A stretch of 64,000 nt of DNA. It comes from Eriocheir sinensis (lineage: Eukaryota > Arthropoda > Malacostraca > Decapoda > Varunidae). The notes under the pieces were generated by a model. That model was given only the letters and a program-made list of their open reading frames with translations. It did no database searches and was not told the DNA's origin. A program made the position numbers and the translations under genes. The stretch is taken from NCBI RefSeq assembly GCF_024679095.1, contig NW_026112167.1, positions 52,501-116,500 of the forward strand. Direction: 5' to 3'. This document shows positions 55,843-64,000 of the stretch, one piece after another; position 1 is the stretch's first letter, and each line of letters opens with the position of its first letter.

Positions 55843-55849
55843 AATTATT

Positions 55850-56262
55850 AAATATTGACAAGCAGATCTGTACAGGAGGGAGAATCCAATAGCCCACTCT
55901 AGGGATGCGATGCGGACAAACTGCCATCGGGGTATGCATGCGGACGAAGCTGATATAAGGCATCTAACCCATTGACAGAAGGGCTTTGGGAAATTTGGGC
56001 AGACGTCATAAAGAGGGGAGTAATATCTCGGGAGATAGTTACACAGGGCACCGAAACCGGGAGACGGTGAACCCGATATCTTTATCTCAATAAAGACACC
56101 TGGCGCCGTAGCTCGAAGGGGATGACGCCAGCATCCACCAACAAGCTTACGATCGTGATAGACCTTATAGCTCCAGTCGCTAGACGGACGGTGGCATGAT
56201 GGACAGAGTCCAGCATACGTAGGCGGGTTAACGTAGCGGAGGAGTAAACCTCACACACATAC
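55850..56262 (-). mobile_element. I-group LINE fragment (after RT)
   Basis: CEVYSSATLTRLRMLDSVHH followed by ATVRLATGAIRS and SLLVDAGV matches 61160-61310 of the full-length I-group LINE. A short piece of a second copy, cut by an (AC)n tract. Confidence 0.7.
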
Positions 56263-56270
56263 ACACACAC

Positions 56271-56369
<99 letters not shown>

Positions 56370-56382
56370 TTATATATATTTA

Positions 56383-56432
<50 letters not shown>
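56252..56432. repeat. (AC)n then (AT)n microsatellite
   Basis: A short AC run, T run, then about 150 bp of AT with ATTT interruptions, abutting the RTE 3' end. Confidence 0.95.
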
Positions 56433-56433
<1 letters not shown>

Positions 56434-56650
56434 CATCATCATCGTTTAGCGTCCCTATGGTATGGTTGGACGGGATGTGAGCCTCCTCCACTGTTCCCGG
56501 TCCATAGCCATTTCTTCCGTGATGTTCAGCCTCTTCATATCTTCCTCCACCACCCTTCTCCACGTCTTCCTTGGCCTTCCTGGTGCTCTTCTGCCCTCTA
56601 CCTTAAAGTTCAGTGCTCGTCTCAGGATGTGTTGTTCTCCTCTTCTCCTC
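56433..56650 (-). mobile_element. RTE-clade LINE, 3' part (continues at 62696)
   Basis: Minus strand: HILRRALNFKVEGRRAPGRP then KTWRRVVEEDMKRLNI and DREQWRRL, the characteristic C-terminal end of RTE-clade ORF2. It finishes in a GATGATGATGAT tail, the RTE-type 3' end. It is separated from the RT part by the I-group LINE. Confidence 0.85.
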
Positions 56651-57153
56651 CCCGTCGAAGGGGAGTCACCTTGTCGTGGTGACGGGGCTTGAAGCGAGGT
56701 CGGCGGCACTACCTACCGTGGTGGCTTGCCCACCTCGATAGGGCTCGATGTCCGTTGGCCTCGTGGACCAAGTGCTCCCCCCTCATCACCGATAGAGGAG
56801 GCCTACTGGTGATGTTGCCTTCGCCCGCCCTTTTACCACCTAGGTCAGGGCTACTGTCTCCCCATGTGTTTGCCATGCGTGGCGTCCCGTATACTCCTCT
56901 TGCCCTCTCATCGCGGGGCAGGGTGTAGTTCCCCTCGGTGGGCAACACGCTCCTTTCGTGGGAGGGTTGGGGTAAGACGGGCGGTTCAGTGTGGCCCCAC
57001 TGAATCAATCGGCTGGTCATGCTCTGGCTAGAACTATGCGAAGGCTAGGGTCAAGCGGTCACTGCCGGGTGGGCGATCGCAACGGTCCCGCGGCCGCCGT
57101 TAAACGCCTGGCATTGGCTGCGTATACTTCCCCATTACCCCTGGGGCTGTCGG

Positions 57154-58786
57154 GTGCGGTCTGGCCCCAACATCCAGCCTCCTCTTGTTGGGCTCCGTGG
57201 TGGGTGGGAGTGTGGGGAAGTGAAACACCTCCCCTGTGTATGGGTAAGTTATCTTTGCCCCGGTCTGCCTCCCTCCCTGACGTCCGCCCGTCTTCGGAAA
57301 TACCCACACGGTCCTCTCATCGCCACCTTGGAGCCTTTCACGGTTCCTGGTGGTGCCTCTGGAAAGTCCCTACCTCCTATAGGGGCTGACCAAGGCAAGT
57401 CCGTGCGACATAAAGGTCCACGGAATAGTTCACGTAAACCTGGGAACTCCCCTATTTCCCAAATAGAAGTTTTGCCTGGTATGTATGAACCTGCTTCATA
57501 TGAAAAGTACATTACAGTCAAGTCTGTGGATGGTTGCCCGATAAACGGCCTGGATATTTTTGAAGTGCACCGTTGTCTGGTCAAGGCTTGTGGCCGTGAG
57601 CCCAAGATCACGCCACAAGGGGATGATAGCTTGTTAGTTGAAGTTTCGTCACCGGAAGAGAGCACAAAGCTCCGCGGCCTTACCTCTGTTCCGGGTGCAT
57701 CAGTGTCCTGCTCTCCCCATGCCACCATGAACCAATCTCGGGGTGTTATCTTTTCACGGGACCTACTCCGCTACTCAGAAGAACGACTGGTTACAGAACT
57801 CAAAAACTACGATGTGGCTTCAGTACGCCGTGTGCAACGAAAGGTAGACGGAATTCTCACACCTACACCAACCGACTAGTACTGCCCAAGACAGTTAAGC
57901 TAGCTTGGCTAAATCTGAATGTAAAGCCCATGTCCCCAACCCAAGAAGGTGCTTATATTGTCAAGCGTATGGTCACATCACCCAGACCTGTCGGCGCTTG
58001 AAAAACGGCCTAGCAAAAATATGTCATGTGAAATGGATAACCACGGTGACGACTGCCCTGGACCTGTGCGTTGTTACCACTGTGGTGCTCAAAATACACA
58101 ACCAGGAAAGGGTACCCTTCGCTGAGGCTAAACAACTTGCCCGTTCAAAGATGGACAAACCCGGAATGACGTATGCCGCTGCCCTCAAGGCCCATGCCCA
58201 TCGCCGTTCTACCTCTGCCAAGACTGCCCCTCCCACTACTCTAATAAGTCTGCCTATTAAGTCCGCTTCATCTAACCAGACGCCTGCTGATGGCCTCAAT
58301 GAGCCCCATCAGCAAAAGCGCACGCGCAGCGAGGAGTCCCTGCAGGAGACCCCTCCTACTAAAGTGCCTTCTACAGCTCCCGACTCTGGGTCGCTGGAAG
58401 AACCTCGAGTGCCGGCTGCAGCCGCCACCCCTGCAACAGCGGCCCCGGATCACCCTCAGCCGGTGACCGCTGCCAATCAAGGTCACGGTGCGAAGCTGCT
58501 GAGTGCTGGCGCCCGTGTCCACCGCCTCCGCACAGTCTGTGCTGGAGGCTCCACCCGTGTCCCGCTCCCTTGCCGCTTCACCAGAGTAGCGGAAGGTTGG
58601 GGGGGCAGAGTGAGTAAGCCGCCGGCAGTAGCAAGAGGCCGGGGAAATTTAGATGTTCCCCGGCCCGTCACATCGGCCCTGGGGCCGATAAAGCAAACGC
58701 TTGCGCTGGGGTCAACCCTCCAGCGAAATCTCGGTGCTACTACGGGGAGGTCCCTCTCCGGGGGCGCCCTCAAGAAAAATAACTAA
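57154..58786 (+). pseudogene. I-group LINE ORF1 (RRM-like plus CCHC knuckles)
   Basis: The frame 57154-57879 includes an RNA-binding-like middle part (DIFEVHRCLVKACG; GVIFSRDLLRYSEERLVTEL; VASVRRVQRK). A break at 57880 leads to 57905, with PNPRRCLYCQAYGHITQTCR (CX2CX4HX4C). A further frameshift near 58020 hides CPGPVRCYHCG, a second knuckle. The C-terminus is Pro/Ala-rich. The true start codon is unclear; coding similarity begins near 57394. ORF1p binds the LINE RNA. Confidence 0.75.
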
Positions 58787-58789
58787 AAT

Positions 58790-61700
58790 TCAAGATCTTG
58801 CAGTGGAACTGCCGCGGGTTGCGAGGAAGCTGGGAGGATCTACACCTTCTCATTAAAGACTCCCAGCTACAGTGTCTCTGCCTCCAGGAGACACTGTTAG
58901 GAGCATACGCTCATCCTTCCCCACGTAGTTACAGTGCCATATACTAGCCATCAGATCCCACACAAGCTCCTTCTGGAGGTACGTGTCTCTTCATCTCCAA
59001 CGATGTAGCACACACTCCGCTCTCACTTAACACTCCATTGCAGGCTACTGCTGCTCAAATCCACATTACACCTACCTACACTATATGCTCCCTGTATCTC
59101 CCACCAACAAACCACTCATTAAGCAAGACCTCCTGACACTGGTACGCCAACTGCCCTCACCGTTCTTAATACTCGGCGACTTCAACAGTCACCATACACT
59201 ATGGGAAGATACCACCACCAACCCAAGAGGAGCCACTGTGGCATCTGTAATTGAAGATCTAGACCTCTACATACTTAACACCAGTCATCCAACACATTAT
59301 CATATGCAAACGGATACATAGTCAATTAGTGACCTCTCACTCAGTTCCCCCGATGCATACCTGGATTTTAGGTGGGAAATATCAAAGGACCTACATGGCA
59401 GCGACCACTACCCCATCTTTATCTCCCATTCCACCTTCCAACCGTCACCTCGACTACCGCGTTGGAAATTAGATCGAGCGGACTGGGAGCTCTTTCGGAC
59501 AATGACTAACAGGGAGACATCAATTGATGACTTCGAGACGACCGAAGATGCAGTCAACTTTTTTACGACGCACATTCACAGGGCTGGAGACCTCACAATC
59601 CCACAAACAGCGGGACCTGCATCACGTCGACCTGTGCCTTGGTGGTCGGACGAGTGCATGCAGGCAGTCGCTTGCCGACACCGGGCCTTCAACCGCTACA
59701 AGAGGCATAGGACAGGGTTCAACCATATTGCCTACAAGAAAGCACGATGACAGGCACGCCGGACACTAAAAGAAGCACGTCGATCCTCATTTGTCAGTTG
59801 TGTATCCACACTTAACTCACAAACACAAATGACACAAGTGTGGAAGAGAGTACACAAAATTGCAGGAAAGTTTTCATCAAGCTCACCCCCTGCACTTAAC
59901 ATCAACATCATAATAGCAGGGAGCGCCGAAGTCGCCGACGCCATAGCCAGTGCATTCGCTGCTGTGTCTAAGCGGGACTCTAGACCTCCCGCTGTACGTC
60001 GGCACTTGAAAGAACAGGAGAGACGCCAGCTAGACTTTACATCATTGAACACTGAAGTATACAACGTTCCCTTCTCCATGCGGGAACTACAATCAGCTCT
60101 CTCCCACTGCAGCGACACGTCGCCGGGCCCCGATAATATCCCATATGCCATGCTCAGACACCTTAGTCCTACCACCACGACCCTGCTGCTCCAAATATAC
60201 AACAAAGTTTGGCAGACAGGCATCATACCAAGTGAGTGGCGCAAAGCCTCTGTACTTCCCATCCGCAAACCTGGGAAGGATGGTTCACAGCCCTTACACT
60301 ACCGGCCCATCGCTCTAACATCCTGCCTATGCAAACTCCTTGAGAAGATGGTTAATTTTCGCCTAGTACACCACCTAGAGAGTAATGGCCACCTGTCTCC
60401 CTACCAGTCAGGGTTTCGGAAGATGCGATCAACATTAGACGCCCTTGTTCGTCTCGAGTCAGCTATCTGCCGCTCGTTTACAGAAAGATAGCACATGGTG
60501 TGCATCTTCTTTGACCTCGAGAAGGCTTACGATACAACATAGAGATATGAGATACTGGAACAACTCCATGCCTTTGGTCTCCGTGGACGGATGCCAAAGT
60601 TTATTAAGGAGTTTCTTGAAGATCGGACTTTCCAAGTTAGAATCGGCACCTCTTACTCACCACCCTATGAACAGCAGGAAGGAGTTCCCCAAGGAAACGT
60701 TCTAAGTGTCACCCTTTCTGCTGTAGCTATAAATGGCATTACAATGTTGCTCCCAGAGAGTGGAGTCGTCCTCCCTCTACGTCGACGACTTGGCAATCTG
60801 GTTCTCGGCGACTCGGATGTCCACCGCAGAGCGAAGAGTGCAAAACGCCATCGACAGGACATCCAAATGGGCGGAGAAACATGTCTTACGATTCTCACCA
60901 TCCAAGTCGGTTGCCATGCACTTCTGCCGCCTGAGAGGCCACCATCCAGACCCTGATCTCACCATGTGCGGTTCACATATACATGTTGTAGAAGAACACA
61001 AGTTCTTGGGGCTCACATGGCTCCCACACCTAAAAGGCTTAAAAACGAAGTGCATGAGATCGCTCGATCTCTTTCGTGTCCTGTCGTACACTTCGTGGGG
61101 CGCTGACAGCACAATACTCCTACGCCTTAACCAGGCACTCATCGGGTCGAGACTGTCCTACGGCTGCGAAGTATACACGTCGGCAACAACCGCCCGCCTC
61201 CGCACATTAGGCGCTGTCCATCACGCGGCAGTTAGACTGTCAACTGGTGCCTTTAAATCATCCCCCTTAGCAAGTCTCTTAGTTGACGCAGAAGTGCCAT
61301 CCTTAGATCTTCAGAGAGATGGACTTCTGATTAAGTACTGGTACAGAATACAACGCCAACCTAACAACCCTGCCTACACCGTTGCCATAGACACAACTGT
61401 AGATATAAAATACAGAAACAAACCTCTTCTACCTTGCCCCTTTGGTCTCCGCGTCCGGAATGTCATTGGGGACCTCTCACTACCATACTTCCCTATAGCA
61501 GTATATCAGGTACCTCCCATTGCACAGTGGGAGTTCCTAAACACACATTTCTGCCGTTACTTTAACTTTACCAAAGCAAGCATCTCGACATCAACTGCTC
61601 GACAGTTGTTTCTGTCCCACACAGCTAGTCACGCTACATCTGTACCAGTATACACGGACGGCTCCAAATCTGATGCTGGCGTTGGATTTGGAGCTGTCTT

Positions 61701-62473
61701 TCCAGACTTTCCTCGTTCTGGAACTTTGCCTGCTATTGCCTCAATTTTTACCGCAGAACTATCTGCCCTTCTTTGAGCAATTCGCACCATCTTCACTTTA
61801 CCTGTTGATACTTTTACTGTCTACTCTGACTCTCAGGCAGCCCTGTTCGCAATAGGAGATTTTAGGAGTACCCACCCTATCGTTCTAGATATTTTTAGCT
61901 GGCTAGTTTTAACTAAAAGGCGTGGGCATCAGGTGACCTTCTGTTGGGTACCTGCCCACGTCTCTGTGCGTGGTGATGAGGTGGCGCGGGCCGCTGCTTC
62001 TCGTCCTCCCTCACAGTGCGCTCTCCTCTTATGATTTGCATCCCACCGTGCGGTCCGCACTCAGGGGTGTGTGGCAGCGCAGGTGGGCGGCAGTAGTTGC
62101 CACGATGAAAATGGGGGAAGTCACGACCAGGGCTGTGCGTCCCTGGTCGTATTCCCACATAAAAAGTCGTAAGAAGGAGACTGTCCTGGCCCGCCTTAGG
62201 GTGGGTCATACTCGATACACACATGGCTTCCCCATGTCCCGGGGAGTTCAGCCCTACTGTGACGACTGTTTGATTCCCCTGACTGTTCGGCACTTGCTGG
62301 TCGAGTGCCCCAGTCTGGGGGACCTGCAAATAGCGGTACCTTCCCCGGTGTCGGGATGGAGATGGGAGCTCTCTCTCTCTCTGGTGCTGGGGGAGAAGGC
62401 ACTCTCCCCGGGACATGACGTGTATGGCTTCTACAGGAGGCTGGCGTCCTCAACCTCCTGTAGGTTTTCTTGA
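58790..62473 (+). pseudogene. I-group LINE ORF2: endonuclease, RT, RNase H, zinc tail
   Basis: Endonuclease: ILQWNCRGLRGS, CLQETLLG, LILGDFNSHHTLW and GSDHYPIFIS. RT: SPGPDNIPYAMLRHL, RPIALTSCLCKLLEKMV, SGFRKMRSTLDAL, FFDLEKAYDTT, EGVPQGNVLS and the catalytic YVDDLAIWF. RNase H (about 61645-61985): VYTDGSKSDAGVGFGAVF, AELSALL, YSDSQAAL and WVPAHVSVRGDE. A C-terminal Cys/His knuckle lies near 62262 (YCDDCLIPLTVRHLLVEC). In-frame stops or shifts lie near 58947, 59321, 59750, 60490, 60540, 60710 and 61776, so it is dead. Confidence 0.9.
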
Positions 62474-62695
62474 CTCCTTATCGTTGTTTTTATCTTGTAT
62501 TTTACCTTTAACCGGCTTTATATAGTTCTATTAGGTTTTTTTTTTTTTTTGAGTGGTTTTATATTACTATCATCTTTTTATCTTTTTTTAGCGGTTTAAT
62601 ATAGTTTTAAAACAAACATTTTAAATGCACTAGATCCGGCGCCATATGACCCTGCAGTTACGGCGCCGAGTCAAAGCGCATCTAATAATCATCAT

Positions 62696-63489
62696 CCTCT
62701 TCTCCTCATGTCCAAACCACCTTAATTTGGTCTTACGCAGTAACTCCTCTAGGCCCTCCAGGCCACTCCTCCTCACCACTTCTTCATTTGAAACTCCATC
62801 TTGCCATCTGATTGCCATCAAATATCTAAGTATTCTCACATCACACCGTATCAATAGTGCTTCCAGCTGTTTCATCGTAGCCCAAGTCTCTGCCCCATAC
62901 AGGAGCACCGATCTCACACACGCTCTGTACCTCTGTGCTCTGCTGCCAAGCGGGATATTCTGGTTTACTAATAAGCTTGCCAGCTCCCTCCAGCTCTTCC
63001 AAGCACAAGCTATCCTCCCTCTCACTGCAGCTTCTGCTCCTCCTTCACACCGTATGACATCCCCAAGGTAGTAGAAGCTGTCCACTACTTCTACAGGGGC
63101 TCCACCCATCCGCACTTGCCTCGCTTCCACCTCTATCCGTCCTCCTCCAACGCAAGTCGGAAACGGAAGTCGACACCAGCTCTACGCACAGCTCTTACAC
63201 CCGAACATCTCTGATGACACCACCTTTCACATCCTGCACACCACACCGAATACTCTCTCACCCCTCTACCACAGCAACCGCACGGATATCTCCCACTCTC
63301 CATTCTTATCATCGGCTCTTGTCCAGATATCACGACCTTTGTTTTTTATATGTTCAACCTCAGCCCTCTTCTCTCCATTGCCCTCTTCCACGCCCTGAAC
63401 TTTTCCACTGCCTCCTCCTCCGATTCTTCCTTAACACCAGGTCATCCGCATACAACAGCTCCTTCAGGGCCTCTCTTCTAGCTTCTTTC

Positions 63490-63497
<8 letters not shown>
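62696..63497 (-). mobile_element. RTE-clade LINE, RT-end part
   Basis: 5'-truncated just before the RT catalytic box, ELLYADDLVL (about 63430), by an AT tract. A zinc-binding insert follows (YPCGCCGRGV, VWCAGCERWCHQRCSG), then VVDSFYYLGDVI, VRSVLLYGAETW and LRWFGHEEK. It continues at 56650 into the GRRAPGRP end once the I-group LINE is removed. Frameshifts lie near 63340 and 63135. Confidence 0.85.

Positions 63498-63560
<63 letters not shown>
63498..63560. repeat. (AT)n microsatellite
   Basis: About 31 AT units. Confidence 0.95.
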
Positions 63561-63563
<3 letters not shown>

Positions 63564-63619
63564 TAACCTTTCATAAGCTGATCAGAAAACCAAAAAGAAA
63601 GTTTATAAAGCTGACTCAC

Positions 63620-63763
63620 CTTAATCCAATGGACAATAAGGCCAGCCTCCACTAAGCGCTGGATACCCTCATCAAACTTGTATTTCCAAGGTGTATTCTT
63701 TTGGAAGTACCAGCAAAGGTGACCAGGATACAGCTGCTCACGGAGCAAATACGTATTGCGCAT
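63620..63763 (-). CDS. ionotropic receptor (IR/iGluR-like), penultimate coding exon
   Basis: The 144 bp minus-strand exon (48 codons, phase 0 at both ends) lies between TTTTGGATCAG (acceptor, 63764 on) and AAG|GTGAGT (donor, 63614-63619). It encodes LYPGHLCWYFQKNTPWKYKF then DEGIQRLVEAGLIVHWI. This is the ligand-binding S2 lobe end of ionotropic receptors, with the aromatic/Pro 'fxkxSPxxxxfdxaixrlxexGLixxW' pattern just before the last membrane segment, which is encoded at 28700-28909. The acceptor is the less certain edge: the frame stays open only 15 codons or fewer upstream. Earlier exons lie beyond the window. Confidence 0.7.
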
Positions 63764-64000
63764 CTGATCCAAAATGAGATGTAGTTATAAGGTGGAGTTT
63801 CATATGTCCCACACCTTTTCAAAGTGATTTTCTTATCAAAATACTGAACATTTATGCAGAATATACATCACATGAAAGACTGAGAAGCAACGGTCACCCT
63901 ATGGTAACAGCGTCACTCATGAAGCACAATAAACCCGCATGAAGTCGCATTTGCATTATTCATATATCACCGATCATTATTATCGTTATACTAAAGCACG
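63764..64000 (-). other. upstream intron of the IR gene
   Basis: AT-rich with no coding signal. It should be the 3' end of the preceding intron. Confidence 0.45.

Larger units (their letters stand above)
56651..62695 (+). mobile_element. full-length I-group LINE with 12 bp target duplication
   Basis: Flanked by CCTCTTCTCCTC (56639-56650 and 62696-62707). Removing it rejoins the RTE frame. It has a GC-rich 5' UTR (56651 to about 57390), ORF1 with zinc knuckles, ORF2 with endonuclease, RT and RNase H, and a 3' end of TAATAATCATCAT. RNase H plus the short TAA/CAT tail indicates the I group (I, Nimb, Ingi relatives). 6045 bp, so not 5'-truncated. Confidence 0.9.

Noticed and set aside
57154..57728. 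Opposite-strand frames in the 5' UTR and ORF1 of the I-group LINE
   Set aside because: They are shadows of GC-rich coding sequence on the plus strand.

Overview
This is eukaryotic, repeat-dense DNA. The best fit is an arthropod, most likely a decapod crustacean. That is an inference from one recognisable host gene (an arthropod-type ionotropic receptor), the mix of CR1, jockey, RTE, I-group, gypsy, hAT and piggyBac elements, tRNA-derived SINEs, and long (AT)n and (GA)n/(CT)n tracts. There is no bacterial-style gene organisation, and nearly every long open frame is a fragment of a mobile element or a microsatellite artefact.

Host gene: two minus-strand exons at 63620-63763 and 28700-28909 fit together in phase 0 and look like the penultimate and last coding exons of an ionotropic receptor (IR). 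If so, 28910-63619 is one 34.7 kb intron and 1-28699 lies downstream of the gene.

Downstream half (1-28.7 kb): degraded LINEs (jockey-like family A, CR1-like family C, jockey-like family B), six copies of one SINE across the window, and a 7 kb minus-strand Ty3/gypsy element (17.5-24.5 kb) broken by a CR1 and two SINEs. Between 5.7 and 11.7 kb a single CR1 copy is split by a jockey LINE, a piggyBac with TTAA ends (itself holding a hAT-like MITE) and a PIF/Harbinger-like element. A 680 bp palindrome lies at 12.2-12.9 kb.

Intron half (28.9-63.6 kb): a 1.4 kb element with 300 bp inverted arms; a 327 bp fold-back; a hAT with perfect 8 bp target duplications (31.7-33.6 kb); an LTR fragment with a Pro-type primer site, split by a CR1/L2-group LINE; then an LTR element whose pol places integrase directly after protease (Gmr1-like), with a second hAT in its leader. 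A jockey LINE follows, split by an 11 kb LTR retrotransposon (43166-54041) with a 4 bp target duplication. Its 5' LTR carries a DNA transposon encoding an XPG-like nuclease and a cysteine-rich (CXC) tail, and its 3' LTR carries a CR1. Finally a 6 kb I-group LINE (56651-62695) with a 12 bp target duplication splits an RTE LINE.

Nearly all element genes carry frameshifts or stops. The window therefore reads mainly as a record of nested insertions into one large intron and its downstream flank. Coordinates of element edges are by eye; those with target duplications are exact to a base or two.
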